Shown here piece by piece: positions 48,336-58,445 of a DNA stretch of 64,000 nucleotides. The position numbers and the translations under genes were made by a program. The number at the start of each line of letters is the position of its first letter. The stretch's first letter is position 1. The DNA is from Abyssogena phaseoliformis symbiont OG214. Lineage in GTDB: Bacteria > Pseudomonadota > Gammaproteobacteria > PS1 > Pseudothioglobaceae. Below the pieces are notes generated by a model. It was given only the letters and a program-made list of their open reading frames with translations. It searched no databases and had not been told where the DNA came from. The stretch is from positions 434,001 to 498,000 of the forward strand of contig NZ_AP012977.1 of assembly GCF_016592595.1 (NCBI RefSeq), written 5' to 3'.

Positions 48336-48992
48336 ATGAATTTATTAGCAATTGATACGTGTACTGATACGTGCTCAGTAAGTCTGCACACGCAAGGTGA
48401 AATATTTTCTCGTTTTGTTCAAGGTGTGGAGAAAAGTTCAGGTTTAATATTATCACTTTGTGATGAGGTTTTTAAAGCCGGTCAATTGTTACCATCTGCT
48501 TTGGGCGGTATTATTTACACCAAAGGCCCTGGTGCTTTTACAGGGGTTAGGATGTGCGTCAGTGTGGTTCAGGGCATATCATTGGCACATAACATTCCTA
48601 CAATGGAGGTTTCAACACTTGAGTTGCTTGGATTTGGTGCGTTTAAAAAATACAATACCAACAAGATTGCCATTGCGCTTGACGCGCGCATGAGTGAGGT
48701 ATATTGGGGTATTTATCAAAACCAAGTCTTATCTAAGGAAAGTTTACAAAAGCCTAATGAGGTGGACACATTTGGAAAAGATTTTATTGGTGTGGGTAGT
48801 GGATGGGGCGCTTATGAAAATGAACTTATTCAACAAACGGGTATTGGTACTTATATTGCCGATTTTTATCCAAAGGCTGAAAACCTTATAGCGCTTTACT
48901 TAACCTATGTTAACAAAAACATTAATTTTAGCAATAAGTTAGCATTGCCAACTTATTTACGTAATAATGTTGCACATAAGTCGCTAAAATAA
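48336..48992 (+). CDS. tsaB: TsaB, partner of the t6A tRNA-modification enzyme
   Basis: About 218 residues of the ASKHA fold: LAIDTCTDTCSVSL opening, then YTKGPGAFTGVRMCVSVVQGIS, the TsaB-type glycoprotease signature without the metal-binding His pair of TsaD. TsaB supports TsaD in making N6-threonylcarbamoyl-adenosine. A second ATG directly precedes the chosen start. It begins seven bases after mtgA. Confidence 0.93.
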   Translation: MNLLAIDTCTDTCSVSLHTQGEIFSRFVQGVEKSSGLILSLCDEVFKAGQLLPSALGGIIYTKGPGAFTGVRMCVSVVQGISLAHNIPTMEVSTLELLGFGAFKKYNTNKIAIALDARMSEVYWGIYQNQVLSKESLQKPNEVDTFGKDFIGVGSGWGAYENELIQQTGIGTYIADFYPKAENLIALYLTYVNKNINFSNKLALPTYLRNNVAHKSLK

Positions 48993-49030
48993 TGTGTTTT
49001 ATAAGTTTAAATAACTAACAGGATTGATTT

Positions 49031-49771
49031 ATGTGGAAATGGATTCAAGCGTTTGCTTCGCCTAAAAACTTCTATCAAATTAGTCAAAAAATTATCCCTT
49101 GGTTTTTATTTCCTTTTATTGTTTTAACATTGGTGGGTTTGTACTGGGGGTTGATTGTGGCACCCATTGATTACCAACAAGGTGAGAGTTATCGTATTAT
49201 GTTTATTCATGTGCCTGCTGCATGGATGAGTATGTTTATTTATTTGGTATTGGCGATTTCGGGCGGTATTGGCCTGATTTGGCAAATTAAATTAGCATAC
49301 GTGGTTGCCAAGGTGTCAGCGCCCATTGGGGCGGCATTTACCTTTTTAGCTTTGGTTACTGGCGCAGTTTGGGGAAAACCGATGTGGGGTACTTGGTGGG
49401 TGTGGGACGCACGTTTAACCTCAGAGTTAATTTTGCTGTTTTTGTATTTGGCTTATATGTCACTTAATAATGCATTTGATAATCCTAAAACCGCATCTAA
49501 GGCTTCTTCAGTGTTGGCGATTGTGGGTTTGATTAATTTGCCCATTATTCATTATTCGGTTAAGTGGTGGAACACCTTACACCAAGGTGCGTCAGTCAGC
49601 GTCAATAAAGTGGCCGTTCAAGATGCTGATATGTTGATCGCACTATTATTAATGGGCATGGCATTTAAGTTTTTATATGGCGCGCTTATGCTAATGAGGG
49701 CTAGAGATGAGGTGTTGGTGACAGAGCAAAATTCTAGCTGGGTTAAGAAAGTAATTATGGAGCATGGATAG
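49031..49771 (+). CDS. ccmC: Haem exporter CcmC
   Basis: This 246-residue membrane protein has six transmembrane segments and the haem-handling tryptophan motif WGTWWVWDARLTSELILLFL near residue 120. Histidines sit in the flanking periplasmic loops (FIHVPAAWM and IHYSVKWWNTLHQ). It loads haem onto CcmE for cytochrome c maturation, needed by NapB, FccA and the c4-type protein nearby. ccmA and ccmB do not precede it here. Confidence 0.95.
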   Translation: MWKWIQAFASPKNFYQISQKIIPWFLFPFIVLTLVGLYWGLIVAPIDYQQGESYRIMFIHVPAAWMSMFIYLVLAISGGIGLIWQIKLAYVVAKVSAPIGAAFTFLALVTGAVWGKPMWGTWWVWDARLTSELILLFLYLAYMSLNNAFDNPKTASKASSVLAIVGLINLPIIHYSVKWWNTLHQGASVSVNKVAVQDADMLIALLLMGMAFKFLYGALMLMRARDEVLVTEQNSSWVKKVIMEHG

Positions 49772-49941
49772 TGACCTTAGCAGAGTATTTTTCTTTTCTT
49801 CCGTATGGAAAGTATGCTTTTTATATTTGGCTTTCTTATTTGACGACCTTGATTGTGATTGCAACTTTATTTATACGTACTCGTTTTATCCATAAAAATG
49901 CAATCAAACAGCTGCGCATTAAATATTTAAGAGAGAGATAA
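49771..49941 (+). CDS. ccmD: CcmD, small haem-exporter subunit
   Basis: This 56-residue protein has a single transmembrane helix (YIWLSYLTTLIVIATLFI) followed by a basic cytoplasmic tail. The GTG start at 49771 overlaps the ccmC stop by one base. Size, topology and place between ccmC and ccmE identify CcmD, which releases holo-CcmE from CcmABC. Confidence 0.88.
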   Translation: MTLAEYFSFLPYGKYAFYIWLSYLTTLIVIATLFIRTRFIHKNAIKQLRIKYLRER

Positions 49942-49943
49942 TT

Positions 49944-50363
49944 ATGACAAAACGACAAAATAGAATGACACTGGTTGCTTTACTGGTAATAGGTGTGAGC
50001 TTGGCAGGTTATTTAGGCTTAAAAGCCTTTAACGAAAATTTACTGTACTTTTTTTCTCCTACTGATGTCACTGAAGGTAAGGCCCCAAAAGGTAAAAGTT
50101 TTCGTTTAGGCGGTATGGTTACTAAGGGTAGTGTTAAGCGTGATGGTATTAAAGTTATGTTTGATGTCACTGATTATGCCAACACCTTCCGTATTAGTTA
50201 TTCAGGAATTTTGCCTGATTTATTTAAAGAGGGTCAGGGTATTATTATAACTGGTTCTTTAGTTAACGGTATTTTCATGGCAACTGAAGTACTTGCCAAA
50301 CATGATGAAAACTATATGCCACCAGAAGTGGCTGACGCACTGGAAAAAGCCAAAAATAAATAA
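49944..50363 (+). CDS. ccmE: Cytochrome c maturation haem chaperone CcmE
   Basis: The 139-residue protein has an N-terminal anchor and a periplasmic OB-fold with FRLGGMV and the covalent haem-binding His in KHDENYMPPEV near residue 119. Length fits the family. It lies two bases after ccmD and overlaps the start of the thioredoxin-like gene. Confidence 0.95.
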   Translation: MTKRQNRMTLVALLVIGVSLAGYLGLKAFNENLLYFFSPTDVTEGKAPKGKSFRLGGMVTKGSVKRDGIKVMFDVTDYANTFRISYSGILPDLFKEGQGIIITGSLVNGIFMATEVLAKHDENYMPPEVADALEKAKNK

Positions 50364-50893
50364 TGAAAAAATTTTTACCTTTGGTTTTATTTATTGTATT
50401 GGCTGGCTTTTTATATATAGGTCTTGGGCTTGACCCTAAAAAACTACCTTCGCCTTTAATTGGTAAAACATTTCCAAATTTAGAAGTTGAAGATTTTAAT
50501 ACTGCTGAAATTTACGCCATCCAAGATAAGTTACAGGGAAAAATATCTTTGGTTAATGTTTGGGCTTCTTGGTGCGTTACTTGTAGAGCAGAACATGAAA
50601 TGCTCATGCAAATAGCCAAAAGCAACTCATTACAAATATTAGGCATTAATTACAAAGACACCAAAAAGGATGGCAATATTTTTTTAACCAGACTTGGCAA
50701 CCCATATGATTTGATTGTATTTGACCAATCAGGCAAACTTGGGCTTGAGCTAGGTGTGTATGCAACACCTGAAACTTTTATCATCGATCAGCAAGGTACT
50801 ATTCGTTTTAAGCGAATTGGTGAATTAACTTCGCGAATTCTGGAAAGGCAAATTTTGCCACTCATTAGCCAGTTAAAAAATAGTGCAAGATAA
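50363..50893 (+). CDS. ccmG: CcmG/DsbE thiol-disulfide protein
   Basis: This 176-residue membrane-anchored thioredoxin-fold protein has an active site in WASWCVTCRAEH near residue 75 and a cis-Pro region GVYATPETFIID. It reduces apocytochrome cysteines for haem attachment. The usual ccmF between ccmE and ccmG, and ccmH after it, are absent here and must lie elsewhere or be lost. The start codon overlaps the ccmE stop. Confidence 0.92.
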   Translation: MKKFLPLVLFIVLAGFLYIGLGLDPKKLPSPLIGKTFPNLEVEDFNTAEIYAIQDKLQGKISLVNVWASWCVTCRAEHEMLMQIAKSNSLQILGINYKDTKKDGNIFLTRLGNPYDLIVFDQSGKLGLELGVYATPETFIIDQQGTIRFKRIGELTSRILERQILPLISQLKNSAR

Positions 50894-50948
50894 AATTTGG
50901 TATATTTTTTTTATCAAAATAAGATTCATACACAGGAGAATAAAGTCA

Positions 50949-51224
50949 ATGAATAAATCAGATTTAGTTGCAGCAATTGCACAAACTTCCAACTTAACAA
51001 AAGCAGATGCGGCTCGTGTATTGGACGCAATGATAAGTGCAATTACCTCAGCATTAGCCAGTGGTGATAATGTAGCCATTACAGGTTTTGGCAGTTTTGT
51101 TGTCCGTGATCGTGTAGCACGTACTGGTCGCAATCCTCAAACGGGTGAAGCAATCCAAATTAAGGCCTCTAAGGTACCTGCATTTAAAGCAGGTAAATTA
51201 CTTAAAGAATCGGTTAATTCTTAG
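50949..51224 (+). CDS. hup: DNA-binding protein HU
   Basis: This is a 91-residue HU/IHF-family protein with MNKSDLVAAIA, ITGFGSFVVRDR, and the RNPQTGEAIQIKAS arm that wraps DNA. The ATG at 50949 is chosen because CAGGAG lies twelve bases upstream; an in-frame extension upstream is not conserved. HU-beta type is more likely than IHF from length and the arm sequence. Confidence 0.93.
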   Translation: MNKSDLVAAIAQTSNLTKADAARVLDAMISAITSALASGDNVAITGFGSFVVRDRVARTGRNPQTGEAIQIKASKVPAFKAGKLLKESVNS

Positions 51225-51240
51225 AATTTTTTAAGTATAA

Positions 51241-51278
51241 TGTGCCCGGTGCTTCACAGTACTGGGCACATTTTTTTT
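51241..51278 (+). terminator. Rho-independent terminator after HU
   Basis: TGTGCCC and GGGCACA pair across a 16-base loop and are followed by eight T residues. It separates HU from the tRNA pair; the T run ends one base before the tRNA-Val. Confidence 0.85.
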
Positions 51279-51354
51279 GGGCGCTTAGCTCAGTTGGTAG
51301 AGCATCGCCCTTACAAGGCGAGGGTCACAAGTTCAAGTCTTGTAGCGCCCACCA
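51279..51354 (+). tRNA. tRNA-Val (anticodon TAC)
   Basis: A 76-base cloverleaf with acceptor stem GGGCGCT/AGCGCCC, D-arm AGCTCAGTTGGTAGAGC, anticodon loop CTTACAA, T-arm with GTTCAAGTC, and encoded CCA. Confidence 0.97.
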
Positions 51355-51364
51355 AAAAAAATTC

Positions 51365-51441
<77 letters not shown>

Positions 51442-51444
51442 TAT

Positions 51445-52421
51445 TTGGCGGTAATTTTTGTTAAAAAGCGAGACGATTATCTACTGATGATCGAGAATGG
51501 TAAAAATCCAAAACATAAATTAAGCGATTCAAAGTTATTTAAAGACATTGCTTTAGATTGGTTACAGACACAGGACTATTTGTCAGATAGGACGACAAAA
51601 ACGACAACGCAGCGTCTAAATAGGTGTATTGACGAATTTGGACATATCCCCATATCTGAAATAGACTCAATTCAAATGTTGACCTTTCTACAAAAGATTG
51701 AAAACAGGGGCATATTGAAACCGCTAAAAGAATCAAGTCAATCGTATCGAGAGTGTATGAATACGCAAACATTCTTAATTTAAGAAATATAAACCCAGCA
51801 ACCGGCCTATCTCGTATTGTAAAAAACAAAAAAAGTGAGAATTTTTCTTTTGTTAAAAGAATTGAAGATATTAAGAGGTTAATGTTTGATATTGATAATT
51901 ATAATGGAATGATAGGGGTTCAGTCGGCATTAAAGATAGCGTCGATAGCGTCCTATACTTTTGTAAGACCAGGTGAATTAAGGCTTGCTACATGGGATGA
52001 ACTTTAGGGCGATATTTGGGGGCGCATCCCACAGCTGAGAAAACAAAGCTAAAAAGGGAGTATCTGGTGCCTTTATCCACTCAGGTTCAGACGTTATTTA
52101 AAGAGTTAAGGGTGTTAAATTATGATAAAAAATACGTGTTTTCTTCTTACTCCAAAGGCAGGCCGATAAGTGATAATACTTTGACAATTGCACCTAAAAG
52201 AATGAGTTATAAGGGTAAGCAAACAGTTCATGGTTTTAGACACTTAGCATCTACCTAGTCAAATGAACAGGGTTATGATGCGGATGCGATTGAGTTACAG
52301 CTTGCACATAAGATACAGGGCATTAGAGGTATTTATAATAAGGCAGAAAAGTTTGTAACCTAGAGTGGAAATGATGCAAAAATAGGCAGATTGGTTGGAT
52401 AGTCTTAGGGTGAAAACCTAG
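51445..52421 (+). pseudogene. int: P4-type tyrosine integrase, N-terminus lost and broken
   Basis: Pieces give the core-binding domain (LFKDIALDWLQTQDYLSDRT) and the catalytic domain with Arg in RPGELRLATW, HGFRHLAST, LAHK and IYNKA with the nucleophile Tyr. The usual N-terminal arm domain is absent: coding begins right at the tRNA. Stops occur after WDEL and after HLAST, and one in MMQK-stop-ADWLD; the last two sit where related proteins have Trp, so TGG became TAG. At least one frameshift occurs near 51750. Confidence 0.88.
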
Positions 52422-52750
52422 TTTATGTTGTTGATCATCACTATCATCTTATTCTACTTGTATAAAAGTCAAAGTTATTCTGGCCGACTGAACCCTTTAG
52501 GTTCTAGTTCGGACGGTCGGAGATAACTGCACCTTGGACTTTTACACTGGCGGTAATAAGATAAACTGATTCAAAAATCAGGATCAAAAGCTTTATTTTT
52601 TCAAAATGGGGTTTATTGGGTTTGATTGGTAGTATTATGTAAGTGTGTGGTTTTGTTTAGGCTGATTAACGCTCCCGCTTAGGGTTGGCTTTCGCTGTAT
52701 AAGTTCAAGCACAATTATCAAGCTACAAGGCAAGCTTGATTGTTTTAAGA
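52422..52750. other. Non-coding stretch after the integrase, holding a folded element
   Basis: No gene is supported here. An interrupted inverted repeat at 52463-52544 has outer arms TAAAAGTC/GACTTTTA, then AGTTAT/ATAACT, CCGAC/GTCGG and a terminal GAACC-loop-GGTTC hairpin. It could encode a small structured RNA, be an attachment or transfer-origin-like site, or be a chance fold. Confidence 0.4.
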
Positions 52751-52957
52751 TTAGTGCGTTTTAACTTCACCCCTCATTCTATCTAAATCTTCTTTTATAT
52801 CTTGAGGATCCCAGCGAGGATGTTTACCTATTTTTATAGGCGCAGTAATTTACCTATTTTTAATAATCTTACTTAGTGTTGCCCTAGTAACGCTAAAGAT
52901 TTTTAGCAGATCTTTAATTTTTAAGAGTGAATAAAAAGTAATTGGCTCTTTATTCAT
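52751..52957 (-). pseudogene. AlpA/excisionase-like DNA-binding protein, in-frame stop
   Basis: Read from ATG 52957 the 68-codon frame gives a short MerR/AlpA-type helix-turn-helix (LLKIKDLLKIFSVTRATLSK). It then has IIKNR, a TAA, then KIGKHPRWDPQDIKEDLDRM, the family's wing region. A single substitution explains the stop. Such proteins control excision in integrative elements, and its place near the integrase fits. Confidence 0.65.
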
Positions 52958-52990
52958 AATTTTCAATTGATTCTTTAAAATAATATACCA

Positions 52991-53018
52991 ATTATATATT
53001 TTATATAAAATATATAAT
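52991..53018. promoter_or_regulatory. 28-bp perfect AT palindrome before the methyltransferase-helicase
   Basis: The palindrome is centred on TTTTATATAAAA and ends 24 bases before the ATG at 53042. The same 12-base core recurs before the genes at 58446 and, with one change, near 61815. It may be an element-specific promoter or operator. Confidence 0.5.
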
Positions 53019-53041
53019 AATTATCAAAAAGCACAAATACT

Positions 53042-56000
53042 ATGAATACAAGAGATATATTTGAGAGTAATTTAGCCGCAATTGAAACCTTGAAAAAGGT
53101 TGAAAATAGGGTCGGGTTTGCGACTGAAGAAGAAAAATTGGTAATGATTAAATTTCAAGGGTCTGGCGGCTGTTCACAGGCTTTCTACAGAAATTCTGAT
53201 AAGACTGGTACAGAAAAGAATTGGGAGTTAGAGGCAGAAGCCTTAGTGGATGTCTTAACTGATGGAGAGTACCAAGAGCAAGAGGCACGTAAATCAGTTT
53301 TAAACGCATTTTTTACACCAAAAGATATTATTGATAATGTCTTTGATTTTCTGCCAAAAATTGGTAATAAAAAATTAGAGATTTATGAGCTTGGGTGCGG
53401 TATAGGTAATTTCTTGTCTTTAATGCCTGATGATTTTGAATTTTCTAGTTATACAGTCCTTGAAAAAGATGATATTTCTGCAAGGATAGCAGGTGCTATT
53501 TATAAAGAAAATTCTGATATTAAAATCATTAACGGTGATTTTGAAAAAGACAGGAGCCAGAAGAAATACGACCTGATTATTGGTAACCTACCCCTTTGGT
53601 AGTAGTAAGGTATAAGGTAAAAGTATTCATAATTTCTTTTTTTAAAAAAGTATAAACATGCTAAAGCCAGGCGGGATACTGTCATTTGTTATTACTCACC
53701 CTTTTTTGGATTCATTAAACTCTGAAAGTCGTTTTAATATATTTTAAAAAGCAAATTTATTAGTTGTAGATCGATTGGATGATGAAACATGCGCACATTT
53801 GAATATTGATATTAATACCGATGTAGTTATGTTTCAAAGACTAGCAGCAGTAGTAGAAGAAAAGAGAACTGTTCTGGTTGAATATTTCCAAAGGTTGTCA
53901 AAAGGCGATATACCAGGCCGTCTTATTGCTAATGATAAGGTGAACTGGATTAAGTCATACAGTCCAAATGAACATGTCGCGTAGACTGTAGAAGAGAGAT
54001 TATCGCCAATTAATTTTGGATTCCATAGTTCTGATTCAGACTTGTTTATAGAAAATGGAGTTTGAGCTACTGTAAAAAATAGATTTGGTAAGAAAGTATT
54101 TTTAATGCTTTCTTATGATCATTACAAAAAGTTAAATATTGAAGATACTGATATTGTTGATGATAAGCAACTTAAAAACCAAGAATATAAGAAAAACTTT
54201 AAGCGTTACAATATTGCTCAAAACATAGATTACATCAATTTTAATAAAAATTTAGGTGTTGTTATTGATGGCGACAAGCCAAAAGAAAAATATAATCAGG
54301 ACAGCGATCAAGAGCAGGCAAGCGTCTTAATTGATTCTTTTGAGATTTTAGATACAGGCTTGGACGGGGCTGTTAGATACGATGCTATAAAAATAGAAAA
54401 ATATCAAATAAACTTACCCTCTGGTTCATTTTTAACATTAGACAAATTATCAGTTAATGATAAAACTTACAAAGAAATTAAAGACAAATTAGAGCAAAGT
54501 GGATCGGATGTTCTTAGAACGAGAATTGTTTCTACAGGCATTTACGGCTCGGGAAACTCCGGAGTGATTGGCTACACACATTCTTTTTATGTTGAGCCTC
54601 ACACTCCAGCGCATAAGAAAAAAGGAATTAAAGTTCTTGATGTTAAGAAGCTAGATGTTATAAAAGGTTATATTGAATTAAGAGATGCTGTCACAGCATT
54701 GTTAAATGCTGATAGTGCTGGGGGAGGATGTCAACGATTTAAGACCCTCTTGTTTATCGTGTTCTAGCACTTGAGGGTGATTATGATAAAGGTGTATCAG
54801 CGGCCACCTCAAAATCTAGTGGCGAGGATCAAAGAAAAGAAAGCGCCAAAAAAATAAAACTATTTTCGCAAAATGTTATTGCGTCAGTCTCTCTTCGAGA
54901 GATGTCTAATGCTAGTATGAAAGAACTACTTGATTATTCACTGTCTTACAATAGCTCTTGTGATATTGATTTTATGGTTAAAGTATCTGGCAAAATATCA
55001 GAAGAAATAATTACACCCTTGTTTAGAGAGTAAGGAAATATTTTCCATGTCTAGTTATGAGGGCAATATAGATTTAAGTCACAATTTAGCCTCATTAAAA
55101 GAGGCGTTACCAGAAGAAATAAGAATACACGATATTGATCCAAGAATAAGCGAAGGCTGGATACCTGTGCATATTATTCAAGATTTCGCTTGTAGCGTAA
55201 TTTTCCCAAACATTCAAAATCGAGATGATTTTGATGTTGAATTTATTACAGAAAATGGTAAATGGGCTATTAGTTCTGAGTATTTTTGTTTAAGTGAGTT
55301 CTACACAGATTATAAAGATGCAAAAGAAATTTTAAACGCCATATTAAATAATAAAACCAGCATAGTTAAAAAAGTGTAACCAGCCCAGAGGGTGTAGAGG
55401 TTAAAGTTGTCAATCAAGTTGCAATTGTAATCGCACAGGAAAAGCCAACTTAATGAAAGATACGTTTGAGAAATTTATTATAGACAACCCTAATTATATT
55501 GAAATATTAGAAGATACTTACAATAAAACCTTTAACAGGTTCGTTGCATCGATAAATACAACTGCAAAACTAATTTTACCTAGCAAGGTTTCTGATGATG
55601 CTATTGAACTTAGGCCGACACAAGAAAACGCTATATCTAGAATTATTAACAATAAATCAACATTATTAGATCACACTGCTGGTCTTGGAAAGACTTTTAC
55701 GGATGGTTGCAGCTGCAATGGAATTAAAGCGTATTGGTGTATCTAAGAAGTCGTTACTAGTAGTTCCTAATCATATTGTAGATGACTTTGCTAAAGCTTT
55801 TTTCAGTCTATATCTTAAAAGTGATATTCTAGTACCACCTCAAGGTGGACTGTCAAAACAAAACCGAATATCTTTTTTTGAACGAGCGTGCATGTTAAAT
55901 ATTGATGCAATCATTATTGGACATTCTGCTTTTAAATTCTTACAGGTATCAGCCCAAACTCAGCAAGAGGTATATACCTCAATGATTGAGGATATGGATA

Positions 56001-58356
56001 ATGCCTTATTTAAAATGAACAACATTAAAGGCTTGGATAAAAGGGTTATATCACAACAAATTCAACAAAAAGAAAGACTAGAAAAAAAATTAGAAGACAT
56101 ATTGAGCAATGTTGGCGATAAAGATTATGAGGCATCAACCATTGAAAATATTGGTATCGATTCTATTCTTGTTGATGAGGCTCATTTATTTAAAAATCTA
56201 GGACTCCCAACGTCAATGTCTCGTATTGCAGGGTTGGGCTCTACCTCACAAATGGCAATGGATTTATTTTTAAAGATTCAGTATTTTAATAAAATTAATG
56301 GAAGGGTTGTGTTTGCCACTGGAACGCTAATCTCTAATTCTATGGCTGAACTTTACACAATGCAGAGATACTTATCACTTGATAGTTTAAAATAAGATGG
56401 GCGTTAGCCATTTTGACGTATGGCAGAGCGTATTTGCTACAGTAACATCAGAATGGGAGCTTTTACCGACTGGCATAGATTACCGATTGATATCAAGATT
56501 TTCTAAGTTTAATAAAGTTCCAGGGGTAATGGCCATGTATCGTGTTTTTGCTGACGTTGTCACTAAAAAATGACTTGTAAAAAGCGTTAAGAGCTATCGG
56601 TCAAGATATTTTAATCCCGGTTGTTAATGGCGGCAAGCCAGCGAATATTATTGTTAATAAGAATCCAAAAGTTGAAGCTTACATAAACGAGATTGTTGAA
56701 AGGGCAACTAGCTTACCAGCCGATCTATCTAAAGACAATATGCTTAAAGTTATGAATGACGCAAGGAAAGCGGCACTTGATTATAGATTGATTGACCCTT
56801 TTGTAAATATTGACGAGGATATGGGCTCAAAATTAGCAGAGGCTGGTGAAAATATAATTGATATTTATCGCTGTTACAGTGATGTTAAAGGTGTTCAACT
56901 GGTCTTTATTGACCTATCAACACCAAACAGCACTAAAGATGATGATTCATTTAATGCTTATGATGATATTAAGTCAAGACTTTTAGATGCAGGTATTGCT
57001 GATAATGAAATTGCTTATATCCATAATGCAAATACAGATCAAAAGAAGGCTGATTTATACGCAAAAGTTAGAGGGGTAGTATTAGAGTTTTGCTAGGCCC
57101 AACTGCCAAGATGGGCGCAGGAATGAATGTACAAGACAAGACTGGTTGCCTTGTATCATATCGATGCACACCTTGGAGACCCTCAGACATTGAACAGCGT
57201 GAGGGTAGAATATTGCGTCAAGGCAATATTTTTTACCAGCAAAACCTTGATAAATTCCAGCCCTACGTTCTTAGATACGCGACAGAGGAAACACTAGATT
57301 CAAGAATGTGGCAGACAATCGAGAACAAAGCATCGTTTATTGAGCAGTTCCGTTCTGGTGGTATTAGAAGAGATACAATTAAAGTCAGATATTCAAAAAA
57401 TAGAAAGGTTGAAAATACGGATAAGGAGAAACAAGACAATGGTACAAAAATAGAGAAAAAACCCGATGAAGCGAAGGAAAAGATTAATCATAATATTAAA
57501 GTATATGGTTCTGCTGATGAGTTTATCTCTTATCCAAATTACGTTTTGGCAGCAGCAGCCATTAAGGAGAAAATTGAACTGCGTGGAGATGAGCTAGAAG
57601 AATACCCGTTGTTTAATTACCGCGACATTGATTTTGAAATGGATATTAAACAAGAATCATCAGGGTTTTTAATCTCTGGAAACGCTCTATTCATATTCCC
57701 AACAATTGATATTAAACAAGATATAACTTTTGTATCTAGCACAATTAACCTAGTGGGATTTTTCTCAAGGGTTAATAATTTCCTAAGAAATATGGGTGGC
57801 TATTTAGCTGAAAGTACTTGCGAATTAAAAAACAGCAAAAGCGGACTAGAGTTTATAAATCAAAATAATGACGATAAGGAAGTATTTACCGAAAACTTCC
57901 AAGAAAAGCTGTTAACGCCTAAAAATAGGCATGATAGCGTTTTAACTGAGTTGCAAAATTCTGAATCTGATAGTAATAAAGAAAGAGGTTGCGTTGCCAG
58001 TTTTAAGTTTATCCGAAGTTCAGATGATACTGTTGATGTACTTGTATTTAATTCTGATCAAGGCGAGTATATCAATAAAGCTACACTTGCCAATAGTCCT
58101 AATAATAACGGCTGGGCTTTGGAAGGTAAAAAGTTTGAGTGTTTATATCAAGCAAAATTAAAGGCACACCATCTGTTTAATGACGGTATTGTATTTGAAG
58201 GAGGGGCCACAGAAGAGCTGCCTGGTACTGACTCTTATTTTTTTAGATGTTCTCGCCTCTACTGATAATCTTTTGTTTATTGATACCAAAGAGGATAGTA
58301 AAAATAAAAAGAAACCCAAAGTTAACGCAACTAAATTAAAGGGCTGGTTTCAGTAA
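53042..58356 (+). pseudogene. Giant DNA methyltransferase-helicase of the mobile element, broken
   Basis: The pieces read as one original protein of about 1,700 residues. The N-terminal methyltransferase has YELGCGIGNFLSLMP near residue 120 and DLIIGNLPLW in place of the usual NPPF. The SF2/SNF2-type helicase part has DHTAGLGKTFT (56th kilobase), DSILVDEAHLFKN, FATGTLISNS and SYRCTPWRPSDIEQREGRIL. Breaks lie near 53597, 53745, 53983, 54062, 54740, 55030, 55380-55450, 55700, 56393, 56570, 57092 and 58255. Related proteins occur on conjugative elements and phages, some linked to anti-restriction. Confidence 0.8.
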
Positions 58357-58400
58357 ATGAATTATTATAACAATTAAATTATAAATTATAAAGAATATAT

Positions 58401-58420
58401 AATATAATTTTATATAAAAG
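58401..58420. promoter_or_regulatory. Second copy of the TTTTATATAAAA element
   Basis: The core TTTTATATAAAA lies at 58408-58419, about 27 bases before ATG 58446, matching the arrangement before 53042. Flanks are AT-rich but not fully palindromic here. Confidence 0.4.
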
Positions 58421-58445
58421 GTAGTTCATCTAAAAGGAGAAGCGA

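Noticed and set aside
50883..50948. N-terminal extension of HU
   Set aside because: The extension is not typical of HU and the downstream ATG has a proper ribosome site.
52463..52544. Integron attC site
   Set aside because: The ends do not show the conserved core sites and no integron integrase or cassette is present.
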